This document shows positions 1-6,068 of a stretch of DNA of 8,583 bases, piece by piece. Location of the stretch: contig CAMWMW010000048.1 of the NCBI GenBank assembly GCA_947175455.1, forward strand, positions 1 through 8,583. The letters run 5' to 3'. How positions within the stretch are numbered: the first letter of the stretch is position 1; every line of letters begins with the position of its first letter. The notes beneath the pieces are model-generated. The model searched no databases and had not been told where the DNA came from. It worked only from the letters and a program-made list of their open reading frames with translations. The DNA is from an uncultured Porphyromonadaceae bacterium (GTDB lineage Bacteria > Bacteroidota > Bacteroidia > Bacteroidales > Muribaculaceae). A program made the translations under genes and the position numbers.

Positions 1-1482
1 GTATATGACAAGGAAGACCTCGCCGGACTTCCGGAGTCTTCCGTTGCCCAGGCAGCGCAGGAAGCCAAAAACCGTGGTCTTGACGGTCTGTGGGTATTCA
101 CGCTTCACGGTCCAAGCCGTCTGCCTGTGCTTCAGAGCGCGGACTCCCGCGGTCTTCGCGAGGCAATGTACAAAGGCTACACCTCATTGGCTTTCACCGG
201 CTCCAACAGCAACCTTCCCATAATCGAGAAGATTGTGAGACTCCGTGACCAGAAAGCCAAAATCATGGGATTCGACAACTTCGCGCAGATGATGACCAGC
301 CGCGTCATGGCAAAGACTCCCGAAGCTGCGTCAGAGCTGCTTCTCAGCGTCTTCGAACCGGCTGTAAAACGTTCTGCCGAAGAGGTTAAAGACATGCAGG
401 CATATGTGGATGCCAACGGCGGCGGATTCAAGATCGCTCCCTGGGACTATTATTACTATGCAGGCAAGGTGAAGAGCCAGAAATTTGACCTCGACGAGAA
501 CGAACTCCGCCCATATTTCGCGCTTGACAATGTTCTCAAAGGGATGTTCGAATGCGCGGAAAAGCTCTGGGGAATAAAGATGGTACCGATGCCTGACGCT
601 CCCAAATATATCGAGGACATGGCGGTATACGATGTTGTCGATGCAAAGACCGGCGAACACATCGCCGTGTGGATGTGCGACTACTTCCCACGCGCAACCA
701 AACGTCAGGGAGCCTGGATGGAACAGCTTCAGAGCTGCGGAATCTTCGAAGACGGCAAAGAACGCAGACCTATCGTATATAACGTCGGCAATTTCACACC
801 TCCGGCAGGAGATGTTCCCGCACTCCTTACAATAGATGAAGTGGAGACCACATTCCACGAGTTCGGACACGCGCTGCAGGCAATTCTCTCACGCGCACCC
901 TACAAGTCTCTCGCAGGGACCAACGTTGACCGCGACTATGTGGAGATGTGCTCGCAGATCAACGAGCATTGGGCATTCGAACCGGAAGTGCTCAAAAGCT
1001 ATGCCCGCCACTACAAGACCGGCGAGGTCATTCCCGACGAGCTTATCGAAAAAATCGGCAAGGCTTCCAAGTTCAATCAGGGATTCGTGGCGACAGAGCT
1101 TGCCGGAGCCGCACTTCTTGACCTTAAATACGGTCAGACACCCGAAGTCACAGACGTTGTGGCATTCGAGAAGAAAACAGGCGATGAAATCGGCATGCCA
1201 AAGGAAATCACATACCGCTACCGTTCTCCCTACTTCAAGCATATCTTCGGCAGCGACGGCTATGCGTCAGGCTACTACACTTATCTCTGGGCTCAGGTTC
1301 TTGAGGCAGACGCGTGGGAACTCTTCAAACAGAAAGGTATCTTCGACAAGAAGACCGCCGCGTCTTTCAAGAAAAACATCCTTGAAGCCGGCGATACGGA
1401 AGATCCGATGGTATTGTTCAAGAAATTCCGCGGACACGCTCCCGATGCCAAGGCTCTTCTCCGCCTGAGAGGATTCGAATAA
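1..1482 (+). CDS. dcp: M3-family zinc peptidyl-dipeptidase (Dcp-like), 5'-truncated by the window edge
   Basis: The reading frame is open from base 1, so the N-terminus lies outside the window; 493 residues are present. Dcp proteins are usually about 680-700 residues, so roughly 200 are missing. The frame contains the M3 zinc site: HEFGH (window residues 286-290), with the third ligand Glu expected 25 residues after the second His, in DYVE (Glu 315). Downstream are NEHW and the C-terminal substrate-loop signature around GYASGYYTYLW, both typical of the Dcp/thimet-oligopeptidase family. Early residues (DLAGLPES, then DGLWVFTLHGPS) match the Dcp region ahead of the catalytic domain. The family removes C-terminal dipeptides from oligopeptides; whether this copy is cytoplasmic or exported cannot be judged without its N-terminus. 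One oddity is MCSQ after the Glu ligand, where I would expect a Pro (xPSQ). The stop is TAA at 1480-1482. The next gene is convergent, so this is the 3' end of its transcription unit. Confidence 0.96.
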   Translation, partial: VYDKEDLAGLPESSVAQAAQEAKNRGLDGLWVFTLHGPSRLPVLQSADSRGLREAMYKGYTSLAFTGSNSNLPIIEKIVRLRDQKAKIMGFDNFAQMMTSRVMAKTPEAASELLLSVFEPAVKRSAEEVKDMQAYVDANGGGFKIAPWDYYYYAGKVKSQKFDLDENELRPYFALDNVLKGMFECAEKLWGIKMVPMPDAPKYIEDMAVYDVVDAKTGEHIAVWMCDYFPRATKRQGAWMEQLQSCGIFEDGKERRPIVYNVGNFTPPAGDVPALLTIDEVETTFHEFGHALQAILSRAPYKSLAGTNVDRDYVEMCSQINEHWAFEPEVLKSYARHYKTGEVIPDELIEKIGKASKFNQGFVATELAGAALLDLKYGQTPEVTDVVAFEKKTGDEIGMPKEITYRYRSPYFKHIFGSDGYASGYYTYLWAQVLEADAWELFKQKGIFDKKTAASFKKNILEAGDTEDPMVLFKKFRGHAPDAKALLRLRGFE

Positions 1483-1519
1483 TCCACGCTCCCGCAGAAT
1501 GACAAAACGACAAACGGAA

Positions 1520-1583
1520 CTCGCCTTGACTTATTTTTCCTGACATCAGCTAGATATGTCATTGAGCTCGTCTTGACTTATTT
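1520..1583. repeat. short direct repeat downstream of the peptidase
   Basis: A 17-base unit (CTCGCCTTGACTTATTT, 1520-1536) recurs with one mismatch (CTCGTCTTGACTTATTT) at 1567-1583, 47 bases later. Between them is a small inverted repeat, TGACAT (1541-1546) and ATGTCA (1556-1561). No open frame of note covers it. It may be a local tandem duplication in the 3' untranslated region. I assign no function. Confidence 0.4.
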
Positions 1584-1612
1584 ACGAAAGTTAAAACAAG
1601 TTCACAGTTTAA

Positions 1613-1656
1613 AACGGCGGTGTGTCAAAATTGATAAAATTTGACACACCGCCGTT
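1613..1656. terminator. hairpin terminator, perfect 17-bp stem
   Basis: The left arm 1613-1629 (AACGGCGGTGTGTCAAA) is exactly complementary to 1640-1656, with a 10-base A/T-rich loop. The right arm is followed by ATTTTAG, and the left arm is preceded by TTTAA, giving short T-tracts in both directions. It lies 130 bases after the peptidase stop and between convergent genes, so it probably terminates the peptidase transcript. It could also act on read-through from the minus strand. Confidence 0.75.
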
Positions 1657-1663
1657 ATTTTAG
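1631..1663 (+). promoter_or_regulatory. possible promoter for the hairpin RNA candidate
   Basis: TATTTTAG (1656-1663) matches five of six fixed positions of the Bacteroidota -7 element TAnnTTTG. A TTG (1631-1633, in ATTG) lies 22 bases upstream, slightly longer than the usual 19-21 spacing for a -33 TTTG element. The implied start near 1668-1672 coincides with the base of the long hairpin at 1672. The -7 element overlaps the last base of the preceding terminator stem. The match is weak on its own; the coincidence with the hairpin boundary is what makes it worth recording. Confidence 0.3.
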
Positions 1664-1667
1664 CCGG

Positions 1668-1809
1668 ATGGCGAGGATGCTGTCAGAATGGTTCGGATGG
1701 TAGGCGGCTGAATGTGAGGCTGAAGGGAGTTGACTTTCGTCAATGACCGAAGCCGAATCATTCAGCCAACGACCCAGACGGGCTATTATGACACATCCTC
1801 GTTTTTATT
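1668..1809 (+). ncRNA. candidate structured small RNA: 130-base imperfect hairpin with T-tract
   Basis: Bases 1672-1801 fold back on themselves almost completely. Successive helices are 1672-1679/1794-1801 (8 bp), 1681-1685/1789-1793 (5 bp after one bulged C), 1687-1695/1779-1787 (9 bp), tandem G.A mismatches, 1698-1700/1774-1776, a 5x6 internal loop, 1706-1714/1759-1767 (9 bp perfect), 1718-1721/1751-1754, 1725-1726/1747-1748, and 1730-1734/1739-1743 closed by the tetraloop TTTC. The wobble pairs (1690/1784, 1692/1782, 1693/1781, 1729/1744) are G-U only if the plus strand is transcribed; on the minus strand they would be A-C mismatches. TTTTTATTT follows directly at 1802-1810, also on the plus side. 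Strand choice, terminator and fold therefore agree. A long rod with a central loop recalls 6S RNA, but I recognise no sequence hallmark of it. The alternatives are a structured 3' end of the peptidase mRNA or an inert inverted repeat. The 5' end is inferred from the weak promoter. Confidence 0.45.
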
Positions 1810-2278
1810 TCTCCAACTCAAGAAGAAACCTTTTTGCCGCCATACCACCTGCGTATCCGGTGAGTCCACCTCCTGCCCCTATGATTCTATGGCACGGTAT
1901 GAAAATCGAGACCGGATTTGCCGCCACGGCTCCTGCTACAGCCCTTGCTCCGTCCGGCATCCCGACGATCCCGGCAAGTTCCCCGTATGTCAAGGTTTCC
2001 CCGAAAGGTATTTCCGCCAGACACTCCCAGACTTTGCGGCGGAACGGTGTCCCGGCAGGAGAAACCGCGATATCAAACCTATGCCGTCTGCCGGAAAAGT
2101 ACTCGTCAAGCTGTCTTTTAGCGCAAGAAATCAGATCGTAATCCATTTTCCTGTCAGCCAGCCGTTCAAGATTGCCCCGGTGTCGGGAACTGTCCGCCCA
2201 GTCGCACATAATCAGTTTTCCGCCGGCAGCCGCAAGATGAAGAATACCGCAGGGGGAGAGATATTCGATAGTATCCAT
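1805..2278 (-). CDS. ogt: methylated-DNA--[protein]-cysteine S-methyltransferase (O6-alkylguanine-DNA alkyltransferase)
   Basis: This 157-residue protein directly reverses O6-methylguanine (and O4-methylthymine) damage by moving the alkyl group to its own cysteine, a one-use reaction in the cytoplasm. The active-site motif IPCHR is at residues 127-131, with Cys129 as nucleophile. Before it is the helix-turn-helix segment with the Arg finger (GARAVAGAV, about 110-118) and the NPV turn. After it comes GGGLTGYAGG and a KRFLLELE tail, as in the family. PFRRKVWECLAEIPFGETLTYGELA (78-102) is the usual start of the DNA-binding domain. The length is normal for the single-domain Ogt type; there is no AdaA transcription-factor domain. 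I chose the ATG at 2276-2278; an in-frame TTG two codons earlier adds only two residues. The stop TAA overlaps the T-tract of the opposing RNA candidate. It is transcribed alone, divergently from the DUF3737 gene. Confidence 0.95.
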   Translation of the reverse strand: MDTIEYLSPCGILHLAAAGGKLIMCDWADSSRHRGNLERLADRKMDYDLISCAKRQLDEYFSGRRHRFDIAVSPAGTPFRRKVWECLAEIPFGETLTYGELAGIVGMPDGARAVAGAVAANPVSIFIPCHRIIGAGGGLTGYAGGMAAKRFLLELEK

Positions 2279-2350
2279 GTTCAATAATATTCATATACAA
2301 TAACAACGGAAAAGAAGCGTTATCTATATACACTCACACTCACTAATTCC

Positions 2351-2418
2351 TGAAGGTCGCGTATCATTACGGTTGCGGCCTTCACTCTTTGTGTGAAAAG
2401 GGTATGTTTATACCCTTT
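2351..2418. other. two adjacent hairpins in the ogt/DUF3737 divergent spacer
   Basis: Hairpin 1 pairs 2351-2360 (TGAAGGTCGC) with 2375-2384; its ten pairs include one G-U that only works on the plus strand, and the loop is 14 bases. Hairpin 2 pairs 2397-2405 (AAAGGGTAT) perfectly with 2410-2418 around the tetraloop GTTT. Hairpin 2 has A/T flanks on both sides and could be a weak two-way terminator. Both lie upstream of the TAnnTTTG element at 2449, so they would be outside the DUF3737 mRNA if that promoter is the one used. There is no open frame here. Confidence 0.45.
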
Positions 2419-2448
2419 GATGGTATCATTGATTCCAAAATCTTTCGG

Positions 2449-2456
2449 TAATTTTG
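2449..2456 (+). promoter_or_regulatory. -7 promoter element for the DUF3737/C-S lyase unit
   Basis: TAATTTTG is an exact match to the Bacteroidota -7 consensus TAnnTTTG. It is 31 bases before the ATG at 2488, implying a short leader of about 25 bases. No good TTTG -33 element sits at the usual distance; the nearest is ATTG at 2428-2431, with a 17-base spacer. The leader is A-rich (ACAATAAACCT before ATG) and has no Shine-Dalgarno sequence, as is normal for this phylum. Confidence 0.55.
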
Positions 2457-2487
2457 CATTGACAAAAACTGCAGATACAATAAACCT

Positions 2488-3339
2488 ATGGAAACAATCA
2501 GAGATAAAGAATTCGGTGGAGAACGCCCCCTTTTCGGGACACGCGGACTGCATCTTGAAAACGTCACATTTCATGCCGGAGAATCAGCCCTCAAATGCTG
2601 TGCCGACATAGAGGCTGACAAATGCCGTTTCGAGGGTAAATATCCCTTCTGGCACGTAGACGGGTTCAAGGTGAGGAATTCACTCTTCACCCCCGGCGCC
2701 CGCGCCGCGCTGTGGTATTCCCGCAATCTTGAGATGACCGACACTCAGGTAGACGCGCCAAAGATGTTCAGGGAGATGGACGGCATCGTGCTGCGCAATG
2801 TAAACATCCCGGACGCAGAAGAGACACTGTGGCATTGCGCCAATGTGGACATCCGTGATGTCAAAGTGGCAAACGCCGACTATCTTTTCATGCATTCCCA
2901 CGACATCCGTATCGAAAACTGGCATCAGCACGGCAACTATTCATTCCAGTATTGCCGCAATGTGGAGATCCGTAATGCTGAAATCCATTCCAAAGACGCA
3001 TTCTGGGGCACTGAGAATGTAACGATATATGATTCCGTCGTTACGGGGGAATACCTCGGATGGCATTCCCGCCGGCTGCATCTTGTGCGCTGCCGCATCT
3101 CAGGCACGCAGCCGCTCTGTTATTGCCGCGACCTCGTACTTGAGGACTGCGTGTTTGAGGAAGACTGCGACCTCGCATTCGAAGACAGCGAAGTCAACGC
3201 CACCCTGCTCTCGCCTGTGACAAGCGTGAAGAATCCCATGCGCGGCAGCATAACGGCAGAAAAAATAAAAGAAATCATAATCGACGGTTTCTCGAAAGCC
3301 TCGGAACCTGTAAAAATCATTTCTACAAATGCAATATAA
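2488..3339 (+). CDS. DUF3737 family protein, predicted right-handed beta-helix
   Basis: This 283-residue protein has no signal peptide, so it is probably cytoplasmic. From about residue 20 to 245 it is built of roughly ten coils of 19-22 residues. Each coil carries an aromatic turn (FWHVDG, LWYSRN, MFREMD, LWHCAN, LFMHSH, SFQYCR, FWGTEN, GWHSRR, LCYCRD) followed by a beta pair of the type xVxIRNxxI. This is the pattern of a single-stranded right-handed beta-helix, and the order and wording fit the DUF3737 family, whose biochemical role is unknown to me. A short helical tail (SITAEKIKEIIIDG) closes the solenoid. The coding region overlaps the next gene by 11 bases (3329-3339), which implies co-transcription and likely translational coupling. 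Its constant partner may therefore be the C-S lyase. Trp, His, Cys and Tyr are unusually frequent in the turns, which could form a ligand groove, but this is inference. Confidence 0.85.
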   Translation: METIRDKEFGGERPLFGTRGLHLENVTFHAGESALKCCADIEADKCRFEGKYPFWHVDGFKVRNSLFTPGARAALWYSRNLEMTDTQVDAPKMFREMDGIVLRNVNIPDAEETLWHCANVDIRDVKVANADYLFMHSHDIRIENWHQHGNYSFQYCRNVEIRNAEIHSKDAFWGTENVTIYDSVVTGEYLGWHSRRLHLVRCRISGTQPLCYCRDLVLEDCVFEEDCDLAFEDSEVNATLLSPVTSVKNPMRGSITAEKIKEIIIDGFSKASEPVKIISTNAI

Positions 3340-4486
3340 TTTTGACGAACTCACGGAACGCCGGAACACAGGCTGCGTGAAATGGGACTCCGACAATGAC
3401 ACCGACATGCTTCCCCTGTGGGTGGCTGACATGGATTTTCAGACCGCGCCGTCAGTAAAGGAAGCGGTCATGAGCCGTGCCGCCACGGGGATATACGGCT
3501 ATGTCCGTGTGCCGGACTCTTATTACGAGGCTCTGACACGCTGGTTCGAGACGCGTCACGGATGGCATATCGACAGGAATATGGTAATCTATACCTCAGG
3601 GGTAGTCCCGGCACTGTCGGCAATAATCAAGGCACTCGTCAGACCGGGTGAAGGTGTGATCATACAGACGCCGGCATACAACTGTTTCTTCTCTTCGGTG
3701 AGAAACAACCATGCCATAGAGACAGACAACCCTCTGAAACGCATCGAGACCGCTTCCGGATTCACATATGAGATTGATTTCGAAAACCTTGAGGCTGCGG
3801 CGTCAAGACCTGAGACCAGACTTCTCCTACTTTGCAACCCTCAGAATCCTACAGGCCGCGTCTGGACCCGCGCCGAACTTGAACGGGTGCGCGACATATG
3901 CCGCCGCAACGGAGTCCGTGTCCTCAGTGATGAAATCCACTGCGAACTGATACACGGAGGCTATGAATACATTCCATATGCGACCATCGACCCGGAAGCC
4001 GTTGTATGCTGCTCTCCGAGCAAGGCATTCAATACCGCCGGTCTCCAGACAGCCAATATCGTATGTCCGGATACGGAAACCCGGGACCTCATCGACCGTG
4101 CGATAAACGACAATGAGGTGTGCGACATAAATCCGTTCGGAGTCGTGGCATTGGAAGCCGCGTACAATGACGGAAGCGAGTGGCTGGATGCATTAAACAA
4201 TTATCTTGACGACAATTACCGCTATCTCCGCGAGACCCTCGGCTCCGCATTCCCGCAGTTGAAGATATGCGATTCACAGGCAACATATCTTGCATGGATT
4301 GACATACGCCCTCTGGGCATAAGTTCCGACAACCTCGGAAAACTGCTCAGGGAGAGAGGGAAAGTACACATAAATTCCGGCACGATGTATGCGGGCGAAG
4401 GCTACATACGCATCAACTATGCCTGCCCGCGCTCCCGCCTCGCGGAAGCCCTGCGCCGGATTGCCGGAGTTTTGGAAACTCTATAG
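3329..4486 (+). CDS. MalY/PatB-type PLP-dependent C-S (cystathionine beta-) lyase / class I-II aminotransferase
   Basis: This 385-residue fold-type I PLP enzyme is a normal length and complete. Visible cofactor and substrate residues are NPQNPTGR (Asn173 in the second Asn position), SDEIH with Asp201 to bind the pyridine nitrogen, SPSKAFN with Lys232 as the Schiff-base lysine, and Arg361 in YIRINYACPR to bind the substrate carboxylate. The N-terminal WVADMDFQTAP and GIYGYV segments are characteristic of the MalY/PatB branch rather than of aspartate aminotransferases. Family members cleave the C-S bond of cystathionine, cysteine or related conjugates to pyruvate, ammonia and a thiol; some are true aminotransferases, so substrate choice is not settled by sequence. 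There is no signal peptide. The start ATG lies inside the end of the DUF3737 gene (11-base overlap). The last codons and TAG stop fall within the left arm of the inverted repeat at 4480-4568. Confidence 0.92.
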   Translation: MQYNFDELTERRNTGCVKWDSDNDTDMLPLWVADMDFQTAPSVKEAVMSRAATGIYGYVRVPDSYYEALTRWFETRHGWHIDRNMVIYTSGVVPALSAIIKALVRPGEGVIIQTPAYNCFFSSVRNNHAIETDNPLKRIETASGFTYEIDFENLEAAASRPETRLLLLCNPQNPTGRVWTRAELERVRDICRRNGVRVLSDEIHCELIHGGYEYIPYATIDPEAVVCCSPSKAFNTAGLQTANIVCPDTETRDLIDRAINDNEVCDINPFGVVALEAAYNDGSEWLDALNNYLDDNYRYLRETLGSAFPQLKICDSQATYLAWIDIRPLGISSDNLGKLLRERGKVHINSGTMYAGEGYIRINYACPRSRLAEALRRIAGVLETL

Positions 4487-4502
4487 AAACTGTTTATATT
4501 TA
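4471..4502 (+). promoter_or_regulatory. candidate promoter for the MATE gene, embedded in the lyase 3' end
   Basis: TTTG (4471-4474) and TATATTTA (4495-4502) are separated by 20 bases, the optimal spacing for the Bacteroidota -33/-7 pair; the -7 differs from TAnnTTTG only in its last base. The implied start is near 4507, in the loop of the inverted repeat. A transcript begun here would carry only the right arm of that repeat, whereas read-through from the lyase would carry both. Confidence 0.5.
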
Positions 4503-4568
4503 ATTCGAAATTTTTTATATAGTGAATCTTGATGAACCTCACAATTAAATTTAAACAGTTTCTATAGA
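4480..4568. repeat. 89-bp inverted-repeat element between C-S lyase and MATE genes
   Basis: The arms 4480-4505 and 4543-4568 are complementary over 26 positions with a single mismatch (4497 against 4551); the loop is 37 bases. The outer ends read CTATAGAAACTG and CAGTTTCTATAG. The left arm contains the TAG stop of the lyase, and the right arm ends 5 bases before the MATE ATG at 4574. In RNA it would make a long stable stem beside the start codon. It could be a miniature transposable element (terminal inverted repeats, no coding), a regulatory hairpin, or an operator. It is not a typical terminator, because no T-tract follows the right arm on the plus strand. Confidence 0.8.
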
Positions 4569-4573
4569 AAAAA

Positions 4574-6013
4574 ATGATGAAATCAGACATCCGTTTCATT
4601 CGCGAAGGGAAAGAACTCTCGTGGAAGCAACGTCTGAGGCTCACAGTCTCGCTTTCACTGCCCGCGATGCTCGCACAATTGTCGAGCATCGCGATGCAGT
4701 ATATAGATGCCTCTATGGTAGGAAGACTCGGTGCGGATGACTCCGCTTCCATCGGACTGGTGTCTACAAGTCTCTGGCTTTTCTGGGGGATATGCTCGGC
4801 AATGACTTCCGGATATTCCGTGCAGGTCGCACACCGCGTCGGAGCCAGAGACAACGAGGGGGCGCGGCGCGTACTGCGCCAGGGCATCACCGCCAGTCTG
4901 TTATTCAGTGTCGCGACGGCACTCACAGGCGTGGCGATAGCGTTGCCCCTGCCTCACTGGCTCGGAGGTGGAGAAGCGATATGCCCGAAAGCCTCGCTTT
5001 ATTTCGTTGTTTTTGTGGCGGCGCTACCCTTGCTTACAATGAATTATCTTGCCGGCGGAATGCTGCGGTGTGTCGGCAACATGAAAATTCCGAGTCTTCT
5101 CAGCGGAATGATGTGCGTGCTTGACTGCATGTTCAACTTCCTGCTTATTTTCCCGTCACACCATTATGACATCTCGGGTATACATGTCACAATACCCGGA
5201 GCAGGATTAGGTGTGCTCGGCGCGGCTTTGGGAACCGTGGCGGCAGAAGCCGTATGCGCGGTCATAATGATGTATTATGCATGTGTGCGCCAGCCGGAGC
5301 TACGCATATGGAGAACAAAAGGGAGCTTCCGTCCCACTTCGGACATCACCCGTAAGGCAGCTTCAATCTCCGCACCCATGACTCTGGAACACGCAGTCAT
5401 CTGCGGCGCACAGATAGCAATCACAATGATCGTGGCTCCCCTCGGTGTCATCGCTATCGCGGCAAACGCATTTGCCGTTACAGCCGAGAGTCTCTGTTAC
5501 ATGCCCGGATATGGAATCGGAGACGCCGCCACCGCACTTACCGGACAGAGCCACGGAGCCGACCGGCCGAGGCTTGTGAGACAATTCGGTTACATGGCGG
5601 TAGGACTCGGCATGACCGTCATGTCGGCAATGGGAGTGCTGATGTATCTGTTCTCTTATGAAATCATGGCGGCAATCACACCGGTAGAGGCAATACGCGA
5701 ACTCGGGTCGGAAGTGCTGCGCATCGAGGCATGGGCGGAACCGATGTTCGCCGCATCCATTGTGGCATATGGCGTATTCGTAGGCGTGGGCAACACCACA
5801 TTGCCTGCCGTCATGAATTTCGGCAGCATATGGGCTGTAAGGGTTCCGCTCGCATGGCTGCTCGCCAAGTCCATGGGCTTGCAGGGTGTCTGGATCGCCA
5901 TGTGCATCGAGCTGATATTCCGTGGCACCATATTTCTCGCACGCCTCTTTTTCTCACGCTGGTACCATCCACGTAAACAAGAACATACGGATCCGGCATC
6001 AGTAATCACATAG
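4574..6013 (+). CDS. MATE family multidrug/metabolite efflux transporter
   Basis: This 479-residue inner-membrane protein has two MatE halves, about 20-240 and 255-460, and around twelve hydrophobic segments. Early motifs are DASMVGRLGADDSASIGL (45-62) and the GYSVQVAHRVGARD loop (80-93). The second half has the family signature ESLCYMPGYGIGDAATAL followed by GQSHGA (324-329), and RVPLAWLL near 423. MATE transporters export cationic drugs or metabolites in exchange for Na+ or H+. The sequence looks closer to the NorM/DinF-like bacterial branches than to flippases, but I cannot assign substrate or coupling ion. Two ATGs are adjacent (4574 and 4577) and I took the first; the leader before it is a run of A with no Shine-Dalgarno. 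The gene follows the C-S lyase by 87 bases and probably has its own promoter at 4471-4502. The last codons and stop lie in the left arm of the palindrome at 5998-6061. The C-terminal tail after residue 462 is polar and short. Confidence 0.96.
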   Translation: MMKSDIRFIREGKELSWKQRLRLTVSLSLPAMLAQLSSIAMQYIDASMVGRLGADDSASIGLVSTSLWLFWGICSAMTSGYSVQVAHRVGARDNEGARRVLRQGITASLLFSVATALTGVAIALPLPHWLGGGEAICPKASLYFVVFVAALPLLTMNYLAGGMLRCVGNMKIPSLLSGMMCVLDCMFNFLLIFPSHHYDISGIHVTIPGAGLGVLGAALGTVAAEAVCAVIMMYYACVRQPELRIWRTKGSFRPTSDITRKAASISAPMTLEHAVICGAQIAITMIVAPLGVIAIAANAFAVTAESLCYMPGYGIGDAATALTGQSHGADRPRLVRQFGYMAVGLGMTVMSAMGVLMYLFSYEIMAAITPVEAIRELGSEVLRIEAWAEPMFAASIVAYGVFVGVGNTTLPAVMNFGSIWAVRVPLAWLLAKSMGLQGVWIAMCIELIFRGTIFLARLFFSRWYHPRKQEHTDPASVIT

Positions 6014-6061
6014 CAAAGAGGGCATTCCAAAGAATGCCCTCTTTGCTATGTGATTACTGAT
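5998..6061. terminator. perfect 64-bp palindromic terminator between convergent genes
   Basis: The arms 5998-6027 and 6032-6061 are perfectly complementary over 30 bp with a 4-base loop (CAAA). The inner part (GCAAAGAGGGCATTC and its complement) is a normal GC-rich terminator stem. The outer part includes the final codons and TAG stop of the MATE gene, and the right arm ends 7 bases from the stop of the receptor gene on the other strand. It would serve transcripts from both sides. There is no long T-run outside the stem. Confidence 0.85.
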
Positions 6062-6068
6062 CAACATC

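Noticed and set aside
331..870. 179-codon open frame on the minus strand
   Set aside because: It lies wholly inside the M3 peptidase in antisense; no recognisable protein features.
836..1468. 210-codon open frame on the plus strand, alternate frame
   Set aside because: Shadow of the peptidase: Ser/Arg/Pro-rich low-complexity translation with no domain.
2279..2284. TTG start for ogt two codons upstream
   Set aside because: The ATG at 2278 gives the normal Ogt N-terminus, and no ribosome-binding signal favours the TTG.
1730..2287. 185-codon plus-strand open frame
   Set aside because: Antisense of ogt, whose PCHR active site and family motifs are unambiguous; the frame also crosses the RNA hairpin.
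4480..4568. Invertible promoter (phase-variable inverton)
   Set aside because: The -7 element lies in the repeat arm itself and the loop is only 37 bases, so inversion would hardly change promoter direction; no recombinase is nearby. A read-level inversion check would settle it.
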